Assembly (NCBI GenBank): GCA_037952775.1
Contig: JBANAY010000004.1
Location: 12,276,001 to 12,340,000 of the forward strand
Source: Clonostachys chloroleuca
Lineage: Eukaryota > Ascomycota > Sordariomycetes > Hypocreales > Bionectriaceae
Reading direction: 5' to 3'
DNA length: 64,000 nt
Part shown: piece after piece, positions 21,857 to 32,984 of the stretch
Layout: each line of letters starts with the position of its first letter
How positions within the stretch are numbered: position 1 is the first letter of the stretch
The notes under the pieces: model-generated
The model's database searches: none
What the model was told of the DNA's origin: nothing
Seen by the model: only the letters and a program-made list of their open reading frames with translations
Made by a program: the position numbers and the translations under genes

Positions 21857-23016
21857 GGTGGGCAGCAAGGCGAACGAGCCGATGATGAAAGATTGTGGAA
21901 TGTGGGTGTTGCGATATCGATGAAATCTAGCCTCGAAGAGAGGATCTAGCTGGCGCTGAGATGGCTCAATAAGTACACCTAGAGTAGCCCTGCGACGGGA
22001 AACAAAGCGAATGCGATATCAGTGAATGGGTATTGTCCTGCCCAACGACTCGGGGTGAGGTGATGGCGATGTGAGGTTGCTTTGCGCGGGCTCGCCCAGT
22101 CGCTTCGAGAGACCCCCAGGTCCAACTCCCTAGCCAGCGTATCCCCACATCGATATGTTCTTCCGCTCTTCCTCCGTCGAAATGGGTCTCCTAGATGCGC
22201 GGGTCAAGGGTTTCGAAAGAGATGGGGCCAGTGTATGGAATTGGAATAAGAAAGATGGAATGGCCCGGCGAGAAAAGTCTGGGGAGTCTTGTATGCGACG
22301 GCAATTCTACTGGTGCCTTGTGGCTGGCGCACCTTACCTCATCCCCATTGGTCAGGTGTTACAGGCTAACCTGCACTGGAACTTACATAACTGCCCGTGT
22401 GCTATACTTGATGAGGGCAGGTACGAAGTGAGCCTTTGTTCCAATTGCCTGCCCAATTTCAGTCAAAATGTCGAGCGGCCAAGAAAATATGCTGGATGAT
22501 AGGTACATAGGTATTGATCATTTTCTGAGCACCTGTCTCCGGCCTCTAATTACTTTGCTCCACAACGACAATATACATAGGAGTACCGTACTCCAACAGA
22601 GCACGACGATGATCTTGAACCAGGGTGCAGGTTTCCCAACCACGTCCTGACAAACGATGGCCCGCCTTTAGGCAACTTCGCCTTCCACCCTTTTGGATAC
22701 AAATATCTCGCTCTCGCTGGCTTTAGCATCAAGGGGATCATCCTATTCCTTTCTGGCTCTATAGATGCCAACAATTTTGCCCAAGGGCTTATGCGCTCTC
22801 TTCCAACACTGGTACAGTAATCCCCAGCATTATAGCACACTAACATTCGCGATCCCTGAGGGGTGTAAGCATGCATGTGGCATTGTCACATTGTAATCAT
22901 GCCGCCCTGCAGCTGGAACCCAATTTGATCTCCAGCCTTATTCCGTATTCGTCCTGCATCTTCCTCTTATTCCGTCTTCCAAAACCCAAAACTGCGCGGC
23001 AGCTTATTCCCCGACC
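21857..23016. other. Divergent region, TFIIE alpha / NLR-like gene
   Basis: A pyrimidine-rich stretch just before 23017 is a likely leader for the NLR-like gene. Small open frames at 22155-22499 show no domain or splice continuity. No other element is recognised. Confidence 0.55.
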
Positions 23017-26000
23017 ATGGCCCAGTCTGCCGTCAGCTGTTGGCAAGCGGCCTTTGCCCAATTACCCCCGGATATCCAAAGGGCCCTCGATAGCATTCAG
23101 AAAAACAACCCTACATCGAGTAGCTCATCTGCTGAGATTGACAGCATCGTTTCACTCTCAAGAGCGAAGCAAGCACAATGTGAATCGAAGCAGTGGGTAG
23201 TCAAAATAGGCTCTCGCCAGGTGAATGTGCGACATGCATTCTCCAGGATGGCTGACTGGTTGGATAAATTCAAGGCATTCGGTGACATGGCCATGAATGT
23301 TGACCCAGTACATGCCGCACTTCCATGGGCCGCCTTCCGCTTTATCCTCCAGGTAGGATATCTCCAACTGCCATATAGCAACTTACACTCCCCTCCAAAC
23401 TTCAGTGATAAAACTGTCGTATATTGAGGTCGCCCTGCTGATCATGGCCACTAATTATGCAGTCCTTCATCACGGAACGAGAGCAGATGGGGTACATCGT
23501 AGCCATCATGGAAGACGCAGCGCGTCTAGTACATCATGGCAGGGTTTTTGAGAGCCTCTATCTTGGAGCCGGCTCCCGTTTACAAGACCCCATTGGTCAA
23601 GAGCCTTTGGATGACTTGCGGAACGATACTGTGGAATTGTACGTCGCCATACTAGATGGTTTATCATTCTGCTGCTCTCAATTGCAGAAACACACTATTC
23701 TCCGAGTGGGAAGCGCTTTGCTAAAACCTGAAGATGCCAAGAAAGCATCAGAGCAGCTCCATAACCGATGGGTGAAGCTCAAGGAACAAGCACAAAAGTG
23801 CGATAGCTTGCGCATCCTCCAAATCTCGGACGAGATTCAACGCCACCTTCCAGGCGTATTTTCGACTCTTGACAAAATCCTCGTCAAGATGCAGAATCAG
23901 GAACGAATCAAGATCCTCAAAATGATTTCTGCTACCCCTTACCGAGGTCACCACATCGACATCCAAGAAAGGCGAACCAAGGGCACCGGAGAGTGGATTT
24001 TACAGACCGACGAGTTCCAACAGTGGCAAGCCTCGGAGACTTCGAGCATCACATTATTATACGGTGCACGTACGTGATTGGTTTCAAAATACTGGCATCA
24101 AGGGACTGCTACTGACAGAAAGACTTAGCTGGGGCTGGGAAGACATTCTTGACTACTCGAGTGATTGATCATGTTGAACAGATGCCAGAGCTGGAAGGCT
24201 TTGCATATTTCCACTGCAAAAGGGATGAGGAGGAGAGAAGCCAGCCAGTGTCCATACTCCGGAGTTTAGTTCGTCAGCTCTCCTCTACCTTCCAGCGGTC
24301 AGAAGAGATCCATCAAGAGGTTCAAACCTTGGCCACAAACATGGAGTTGCAGGCCTTGACTTTCAGCGTTGGTCTATGCCGGAGGATATTATCAAAACTC
24401 ATATCATCCTACAGGAACACGACTATCATTCTGGATGCACTCGATGAATGCAACATGGACAAAAGAAGCCACCTGATGGATTGTCTCAGCCAACTAATCG
24501 ACCAGCAGTCAAATGTGAAGATATTCATATCCAGCCGAAAAGATGCAGATATTATCAGGCATTTCGAGTCACAGCCAATCATTGAAATTCATGCAACCGA
24601 TAATCAACATGATATCGAATCATTTGTCAAAGCGGAGCTTGCTCGGGACAAAAGGTGGGACAGCCTAGAACCAGAACTCGAGGACAAAGTCATATCAACC
24701 TTACACCGCATGAGTCGAGGAATGTTTCAATGGGCAGCTCTGCAGGTACAGCACCTTACACAATTGAATTTCTGGAGCGAAAGCATCATCGAGGACCGTC
24801 TGGGAAAGCTCCCAAGAACTCTTGAAAAGGCCTATGATGAGATTTGGCAGATGATTCTCCTTAAAGACGGGATAGAATCCCGTTTGGGCAAACGCGCCAT
24901 ATCCTGGGTTCTATGCTCTCCTATTCCGTTAACCACAGAAGAGCTCTCGATTGCTATTAAAATTGATAGTGATGGTTGTGACAGACTGTTTGATTTTCAT
25001 GAGACGCTCGTGGAGAAGGACATACATTCCCTGTGTTGCAATCTACTAAAGCTGGAGAAACAGGTGGATAAATGGCAGTTTAATAAAGAGGTGGATAGAT
25101 GGCAGTTTTGTCACTTGTCCGCAACGGAATACATTGAAAGTCGGCTGATTGATCAACTTCAGCCTTACAGGAAGACGGCGTTGTCGTGTACCAAATATCT
25201 CCTTGCAATGTGTCATCGCGAAGTCAATCTGGTTTTCCCTTTTGATTCTTTTATTAGCTGGAATTGGCTCGGTTTTGTGCAACAACGAGAAAACGCCCAA
25301 GATGCACTGCTTTGCCAACTCCTATTTCGATTCTTAGGCTCACCGCATGTGAGTAGCAGAGCATACCGAAGTTGGGTTCGATTATTAGGCTTCCCGCATA
25401 TGAGAAGCAGAGTATACCAAAGTTGGGTGAACGAATCTGATTTTCTACTCTCAGTTCAGTCGACATTTTCATCAGCCCTCCGGGTCATTTGCGACTCAGG
25501 GATGACCTGGGTCCTCGAAGAATGGCGCAAGAACAATTACAGCGTCGATGTAAACTCATGTGATGGACACAATCAATCACTTCTTTCCCTAGCAGCCAAC
25601 AGAGGCCATGATGAGTTGTGCCGCTTTCTTCTTCGCAAGGGCGCGGATATCAGGAGAGGAAGCCGGAATCCCCTGATAGAAGCCTGCGCAAATGGCCATG
25701 AAGCTACGGTCCGGGTCTTGATCGAAGCAGGTGCTACAATCAACAAGGTATATAGCTGGGATGGTGGGGTGAGTGAAGGCCAAACCCCGATCCAAGTTGC
25801 CATTTCAATGGGAGAACATCCAGCGGTTGTGCGTCTGCTCCTAGACCATCAGGCAGATGCAAATCTCAGGAATCTTGCCGGCGCCACAGCACTTGATATT
25901 GCGATGTTAAATGGACGCAAGGCCACAATTCCACTTCTGCTGCAACATGGAGCCAGGCTTGGCCATTCGAGCCTTGCTTTGGTGGGCGCTGCTCAGCACA

Positions 26001-27721
26001 ACATGACCGATTGGGTTGAGAAGTGCATTGACGGGGGGGCTGATGTAAATGGTTACTTTCATGAGCACTCGACTGCTCTGATCTTCGCTTCGTTTTATGG
26101 CTCTTTGGAAGCCATCGAAAAGTTGGTAGAGTTGGGGGCAGAGGTTAACCTGATCCAAGAGTCAACACATCTTAATGGTGAAACTGCTCTGATGAGTGCA
26201 GCTCGAGAAGGGCAACTCGGCTCCATTAAGCTCCTACTAAGCAAAGGCGCCAACCCCAACATTCACGGCCAGGAGAAGAGCCCGCTCATAGAGGCAATCC
26301 GCTACTCTAGCACCCCAGTCCACTGCCTGGAAGCTCTCCTGGATGCTGGTGCCAATGTCAATTTTGTGTCCAGAACCTCCGGAACAACGGCTTTGGTTCG
26401 GGCTGTTCAGGGCTCCAGCCCAGACAAGCTCAGAACCCTGCTGAGAGCGGGAGCCGATCCCAATCTTGGCACCATTATCTTCTCCCCTTTTACCTCAGGC
26501 TCCTCCCCTCTTGCCACCGCTCTTGGCTACGGACACTACTTTGATGAGAACGCGAAGGACAATATTCCGCGTATCCTATTAGAAGCAGGCGCCGATCCCA
26601 ATCACAACAATGGCTTCTCAAACTGCCTCTGCACCGTGGCAGCTGAGCATGGCTATGATGAGAGAGTTTGGCGGCGTTTGATCGAGCTCGGAGCTGATCC
26701 CACACTTACATTCAAAGAAGGTCCCGGCAGCGCACTAGCAACTGCGGCACTTCTTTGCAACATCCCATTTTGTCGCTTCTTACTATCTTCAGAAATGGGA
26801 GTTGATCCAAACACCCGGCTGCATGGGTTCTTCGATAGCGCCTTGCTTGCAGCCATCAGAGGGGAAGAGTTGAAAGATGAGAGGCTTCGCATCCAGTCCA
26901 AGTGGCCAATCAGCGAGGCTTCTCATGAAGTACACTTCTCCGAAGACAAAGTGAAGGATCAATTTGATGAAGATTTTGAAGACAGTCTTAAGCAGACACT
27001 CGACAACCTAAGCCGCGATAGACTCGACGAGATCTTTGACCGGACAGGCACAAGACCCTTGGAATTATACGACGAAGGGTCTCATGAGAACCTCGACGAT
27101 AGAAGCGATGCTACAGAAGATACCACAGAATATTACCCAGAATATAACCCAGAATATACCATAGAATATGGCTCCAACGTGATCGATATCCTCTTACGGT
27201 CCGGCGCCGACATCCCTATGCCCATATACCGCGCTCTGGGCCCCGGTATCCCTGACCTGCAGCTCTGGGGCGGGCGTGAACAACTTGCCAATACTACGCT
27301 ATACACGCACATAGGAGGGCGCACAACGACCCATTTCTGCATTCCTCAGGTTTGGTCCCGTATACTATGGGAGGTTTCTTCAGGGCCGGCCCCTCGCTTA
27401 CCCTTCGATCGAGAGATGCGGCGATGTGGACTCCAGTCTTTTCTTCCCTCTCCATGCTGCATCATTATGGAACTCTCTTCTACGTCGGGGTCATCAGCTT
27501 GTACCTACGTTGCGATACAACTTTGTAGAAACAGGTCAGATTTATTCATCTATAGAGAAGATAAGCACAGGTTCGAGCCGCTTAGGAATGGCGGACTATC
27601 CTACTCGGTCTCGAGGGCCGGCCAGGTTAAGATGTTTCCGCGTGGACTGGTTCCCTTTAGGAGGATGCCGCTCCAAAAGTTCACTTCATATCAGGATGTG
27701 CTCAGGAGAGCAGGCCCTTGA
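23017..27721 (+). CDS. NLR-like STAND protein: N-terminal helical domain, NACHT, ankyrin repeats
   Basis: Three exons, 23017-23352, 23463-24069 and 24129-27721, 1511 aa. The second intron splits the P-loop codon and the join restores GAPGAGKT (residues about 313-320). Walker B is IILDALDEC (about 415-422), followed by KIFISSRKDADI and the post-NACHT motif FCHLSATEYIES. Residues 1 to about 310 are a helical N-terminal domain of the kind that precedes fungal NACHT modules (DPVHAALPWAAFRFIL). From about residue 796 there are ten or more ankyrin repeats (LLRKGADI, LIEAGATI, LLLDHQADANL and others), then an acidic repeat and a last ankyrin-like unit. Fungal STAND proteins of this build act in allorecognition or immunity-like cell death. 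The specificity of this one is unknown. Three internal tandem repeats are present. The last 130 or so residues look less coding-like, so the 3' end is uncertain. Confidence 0.85.
25062..25108 (+). repeat. 9-aa tandem duplication inside the NLR-like gene
   Basis: Two copies of a 27-nt period unit (20-nt cores at 25062-25081 and 25089-25108, one mismatch) encode KQVDKWQFN and KEVDRWQFC just before the HLSATEY motif. The frame is kept. Confidence 0.85.
25326..25427 (+). repeat. 17-aa tandem duplication inside the NLR-like gene
   Basis: Two 51-nt units (25326-25376 and 25377-25427) encode FRFLGSPHVSSRAYRSW and VRLLGFPHMRSRVYQSW. They differ by a few substitutions and keep frame. Confidence 0.9.
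27122..27169 (+). repeat. Four 12-nt tandem units encoding (x-x-E-Y) repeats
   Basis: Four consecutive 12-nt units each ending in GAATAT encode TTEY, YPEY, NPEY and TIEY, in an acidic linker between ankyrin blocks of the NLR-like protein. Confidence 0.85.
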
Positions 27722-28208
27722 GCCGGGGCAGACCTGAGCTTAGAATTCGATACATTGAGAGATATGAGAAGATGCAGCAATGAGGGCCACTTCCAACAGC
27801 GAGTGTTGTTTACCTGTGCCCGTGATGTTTTCCAGCTCTCGATTTGCAAAAGTTAGCCGCCATTGTTTGTGTAATCTCAGGCCCGCAGGTAGATGCTTTG
27901 CTCAATGTCAAGTGGTGTATTGACACATGTTGAAAAGACAACTAGAATAACTATGTTACGCCTTATATAACCCATCCACACTACCTTCACACACGTAATA
28001 ATATGTATGTAGAAGTGTATAAGTGCTAGTAATCAGACTGAGCATTGGCATCATAATTGTCACCCAATCTCGGATGATCCAACGGAATAGCCCAGTCAAA
28101 CTCCCCTCCCCTCCTCTAATACCGAACCCACAAATTGGAGAAGGTCCTATATCTAGTGCATGGCCGGAATGAGCTGGCTCGTCACATTGCTATGCTAACA
28201 TTCTCTGA
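27722..28208. other. Convergent 3' region, NLR-like / SMC1
   Basis: AT-rich sequence between two converging genes, presumably both 3' UTRs. No element is recognised. Confidence 0.5.
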
Positions 28209-31200
28209 TTATGCATACTTTCTCAGCTGTTTCAAACTGTCAGCAGTGTTCTCATGTATACGTTCCCAAGGTGAGTGAGGGATCAAGTCAACTTACATCA
28301 AGAGTCAGGGTTCTTGAGCTGTTTACCTCCTGGTCTCGGTAAACTCCAACCAAACTTTCGCTATCCTGGAACAGTCCGGCCTTTAAACTGATGACGATGA
28401 ATTGCATACCGGGACCCGAATGTTCTCGGATGTATTTTTTGATTTTATCCACATTAGCATTGTCCAATGCAGCATCAACTTCGTCCAGCACGAAAAAGGG
28501 GCTAGGTTGGTAGCTGTGGATGGCGAATAGCAAGGCAAGTGCTGCCATTGTCTTCTCACCTCCCGACAAATGCTCCATATCACGGAATCGCTTCAACGGT
28601 GGCATAGCATGGTATTTGATACCAGAGAGATACGGCATGTCCGAGTCTTCCTCGATATCCAAATATGCTTGGCCACCCAAGGGATAGGCCTCGGACCTTG
28701 TGAGGTCCTTGTAGACATGGGTGATTTGTTCCTGGATGTGTGAAAAGGCCTTGTTAAACAACTCGTACCGTTTATCCTTGACGTCCTTGAATTCATCTTT
28801 GGCCTTTTGCGCTGCTAGTTTGGAATCTTCGTAGTCTTGGTCGGTTTGCTTAAGCCGTGTTTCAACGCTTTCCAGACGTTCCATCGCGCGCATATTGGGG
28901 TTGAGCTTTTCGAGCTCCATGGTGAGAGACGTGATCTTCTCGGTGAGGGAGTCTTCGACCTCGGAAGCATCAGACTGAACTAGAGTTAGTTTGCAATCTC
29001 TCAAGGCCCATGCCATCCAAAAGTATGGTCTAGGGCATCCGGCTAATCAGCGTTGACTTACCTCTTTGAGTTCTTCGTCCAGGCCGGAGAAGTCAATTTC
29101 AATCCCGTGGTCCTCTACCACAGCTTCAAGTATATCTTCGTCATCCTGCTCATCGATGTCCATCGCATCTGGATCTTGGCGAATGATATCGTCCTCATTG
29201 GGCAAGTTCTCTAAACTTCCTTCAGCTAGTGGGATTTGGATCTGTTCTAGACGACACCTTCGCAGCAGGGCGGATTTGCTTGAATTGTTCTTCTGGACCT
29301 CGGACTCGAGCGCCGTGATCTCTTTGAGGCGACTATCAATACCTCGACTACGCTTCTGTAACTCGGCCTTGGCCTCGCTGACCTTTTGGCTTCGTTCCTG
29401 CAGTTCGGCTTGGTACTCCTCGAGTGTTTCGCGGAGGGCTTCCAGTTCGGCCTGTTCTTGAGCCAGCTGGTCCACGATCTCTTCCTTGTGAGACGTATAT
29501 GATTTGATATCCCGCTTCAAGGACTTGATTTGGTCCTGTATTTTCTTGATACGGGCCTCAGTCTCTTTGTGGCGAGTCACCTCCCAGTTAAGCCGGCTCT
29601 CGAGCCTTTGTTTTTGGACTGAGTACTCAGTTCGCTTCTCAGAGACTTCCTGCTCAAACTTGCCTTGGGAGGCATCGTAAGCGCGGATATCACTGTAGCC
29701 CAGACGGGAACAGAAGTCTGCGAAAACCTGATCCTCGACACGAGCAATGGCATCTCTGTATTTTTGAACACTCTTTGAGATCTTGCTCAATTGGGCGACC
29801 TTCTCCTCAAACTTTGGTCGGATCTCCCTCAGCTCTCTCTTTTGGTTCTCGATCTCGCGTTTCTTGCTATGCTCGTTTTTATTAAAAGCGGCGAGCTCTT
29901 CCTTAACAGCTGCAAGACGCCTCTCCAAACCACTGAGCTGGGTCTGCAGGCTCTCTTCTTGGTTGCTTCGCCTGTCTGACTTTGGCAGTCTCTCGATATC
30001 TTCCGTGAGCTTGTTTGCAATGCGCTGGAGATTCTGGAGATCAGCCTCCTCAAACCGTCGCTTGCCGCTCTTAGACTCTGGCCCACGACCACCCGTCATG
30101 GTACCGCTCTCGTGAATCACAAAGCCGTCCAATGTGACGGCCTCAACTGGTGTCCTCTTTTCATAGCAGATGTGTTTCGCAATCTCCAATGTGTCACACA
30201 CAACTGAATTTCCACAGGCATATGCAATGGCGCGCTCCAGAGATGAGTCGAAATTAATAGTATCGATTGTCAGCCGTGCACCGGAGAAGCTCTTGATAGC
30301 CGTGTTCACGGCAGGCACTTTGATATTGTCCAGAGGGATGAAGGTCATTGTCGAAAATCTCTGTTCTCTGAGATAGCCAATACAATCGCTTCCAACCTTT
30401 TCCGTGTCGACGACAACCGAATCAAAGTTTCGACCGAGAGCAACCAGCACAGCTTCCTCGTATTTCTTTTGCTTGGGTTTGCATAGATCGCCGACCCGAC
30501 CATGGATTCCGGGGAAAATGCGCTTGAGAGATGCAACCATCTCTTTGATCCTTGTCTCCTTGTCACTCTGTCTTCGGCCGTCATCCGCTTCTCGGAGCTT
30601 TCTTGCAACATCTTCAAGCTTTTCTTCGAGCTCGGTCCGCTTCTGATTTGATTGCACCCGTTCTGATTGAAGACGGTTGAACTCTTTCTTTGTGGAAGAA
30701 ATGTTGGCAGTAAGTTCGGTAGCAATGCCTTGAGCTGACTCTTTCCTCTCGACGATTGATTCGAGTTCAGTGTTGTTCTTCTCTATTGCTGCCTCGATCG
30801 CCTCGACTTTGCCCTTGAGATTGTTCACAGTAACCTCGTCAGCTTTTCGCTGGCGGTCCAGATGTTCCAGATCAAATTGATTAGAAGCAGTCTGGGCCAT
30901 AACCTGGGATCTAAGAGCATTGTACTCCTGACGATCCTCGTCGCTGATTGCACGGCCCTGCTTTCGCATCTGTTCCTTGATATCGTTCTCAAAGACCTCC
31001 TTGGCCTTCTCAACACTATCAATATCCTTCTTGACTTTCTGCACAGTGGTTTCCTGTTCATCTCTTTCTTTCCCAATTTTATCGGCCTGATGACGAAAAT
31101 GGTCGAGTTTGCTGGTTGTTTGGGCGATCTTCTCATCAAAGGGGATGATATCTCTTTCCTTCTCTTCAATGCTCCGTTCCTTGGTCTTGATATCCCTTTC

Positions 31201-32247
31201 GAGCTGTGAGACTTGACGTTTTGCAGAGTGTTCATCCTTGCGAGCAACTTCAAGCTTCTTTTCGAACGTCTCCACGGTCCGCTTCATGTCTTTCAACTCT
31301 TCCTGGTGATTCTGAATTGCGGCTCGGGATTCGTCCATCGCTTTCTGAAAGTGGTAAAGCTTCCAGAGTGTCTGGGTGACAATGGCAGCATCCTTCTCGT
31401 CCATCTTCTTTTGAAAGTTATCGGCTTCCTTTTTCTGTTCCCGATATTGTTTGATCTCGGAGTTGATACCACGGCGGCGATGGAGCTGGAAGTTCTGGTT
31501 CTCAACGGCCTCGTCGGCCAATGCCTGAAGCCTCTCATACTCGCTCTTATATTCTAAACTTCCGGAAATCTGCTCAACCAATCGCGTAAGGTCCTGAGGA
31601 GATTGGGACGCAATGGCTTCGACGTCACCCTGGAAGACAAGGAAGTTTCGAGCTTTGATTAAAATATTTTCCTTCTCCAGACCCTCATTATATTGCTGAG
31701 CAGTCACAACACGATCGTTGATACGATATTCGCTGGCGCCCTGGTTCGTGATGGATCGCTTCCATCGTTGCTCCTCGCCAGCCTCATCTTCATATACAGC
31801 CATGACCCATGCCGTCTTGGGATCGCCACGAGAAGCCTTATCATCTCCGTTCGCGGACCCATTGGCTTGGTTATCCGTGTTGGCTGAGCCATCATCGTTG
31901 ATTTTTGATGTTTTGAGTACGCGGCCGCGGTAGACGAGATCTTTGAGGTGGGCTGAACGCAAATGGGACGACTTGATACCTAGAACGAAGGAAATCGCAT
32001 CCATACTGAGGAAGCATTGGTCAGTATAACGCATGCCTATGGAGCCAATTCTCAACTCACGAATTCGACTTGCCAGATCCATTGGGTCCAATGATCGAGG
32101 TGAAGTAGGAATCGCCAAAGAGCAGTGTGTGGTGGCCCTTGTAGGACTTGAAGTCTACGTAGTCGCTTGGTCAGTGGCGCTGATATCAAGCAAGGACCTC
32201 TCGGTGTCCTACTCACTGAACAACTCCAAACGAATCAGCTTCCCCAT
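28209..32247 (-). CDS. SMC1: Cohesin subunit SMC1
   Basis: Five exons, 32247-32217, 32154-32061, 32005-29062, 28974-28297 and 28226-28209, 1254 aa. The first two exons give MGKLIRLELFNFKSYKG and the Walker A motif GPNGSGKS (33-40). Two long coiled coils flank a hinge at about 539-664 (FPGIHGRVGDL ... FVIHESGTMTGG). The ABC signature LSGGEK is at about 1159-1164 and Walker B (FFVLDEVDAALD) at about 1183-1194. The last exon is only 18 nt (LRKYA, stop). It is reached by skipping a first CAG, and gives the family ending TLTLDLRKYA. SMC1 pairs with SMC3 in the cohesin ring that holds sister chromatids together and shapes chromatin loops. Confidence 0.97.
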
Positions 32248-32613
32248 TGTGAATGAAACCTCACTGAGGCAGAGCTATGGTGAAATGTGGCGGGAGGCGT
32301 GAATAACCAAGCGGCCGCGAATGCGACAATCTACAGCTATTCTGCTCGACAAATTGAACCGACGACGTGTTTGCAATAGCAAGTCTGGCGTGTAGAGATG
32401 GATAGGGTGCGGTTTACGCAGTTTGTTATGCGATGTCAACGCGCTCGAATGCGACTGTGAAATCGACCGCTGGTGGCTCAGCGGGGCATTTCATGGATGC
32501 AAGAAGAAAGGAATAATATTTTGCACCAAGACGCAGAAGGCAGCGGGAAAGGGTCCTTGGGAAAGCCTAAAAGTGAGCGGGACAACCTCTCAGGTCAGTA
32601 AATTATTTGCACG

Positions 32614-32984
32614 GCACCAAAGTGGATGATGCCTTACCTATCACCTTGCCCAGGCGCGTAGAGAGGCAGCGTTGAGTGTGTGGTAAGGATGGAGATTGCG
32701 CAGTTGGCGCGGAGCGCGTCGTGGTGGGTACTTTGCCAAGTGGGTGAAATAAAACATGGCACATCGAGGTAGTTCAGCACTGAAATTCAACACAATATCA
32801 GAATAAATAGCCTAGCACTAAATACAATATCAAGCCAAATATTACAGAATAGATTATTATTCTTTTATTATTCTCTTCTTATCGTATTTAGTTAAAAAAT
32901 GAGGTCCCTGTCTCACGCGGAAAGAGCTTTGGTGTGCCACGTTTTATTTACCCACTTGTTTGCTTGCGACGAGCACCAAAGTGG
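32614..32984. repeat. 12-bp direct repeats GCACCAAAGTGG around the MITE
   Basis: Exact copies lie at 32614-32625 and 32973-32984. They sit outside the MITE's target duplication and so are not explained by it. They could be remnants of an older insertion or chance. Confidence 0.6.
32737..32958. mobile_element. MITE (non-autonomous DNA transposon) with TIRs and 5-bp target duplication
   Basis: The left terminal inverted repeat is 32737-32763 (begins CAAGTGGGTG, ends GGCACA). The right is 32933-32958 (begins TGTGCC, ends ACCCACTTG). The arms pair over 26/27 bp with one gap and one A/G difference. TTTGC occurs immediately outside both ends (32732-32736 and 32959-32963), as a 5-bp target-site duplication. 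The core is AT-rich, non-coding and about 170 bp long. It lies about 500 bases upstream of SMC1 and 1.4 kb upstream of GPC1. No transposase is present, so movement would need one in trans. I cannot assign the superfamily; a 5-bp duplication excludes typical Tc1/mariner (TA) and hAT (8 bp). Confidence 0.88.

Noticed and set aside
32430..32450. ACGCG (MBF-like) motif upstream of SMC1
   Set aside because: A single 5-bp match in a GC-rich region is expected by chance. It would need conservation to count.
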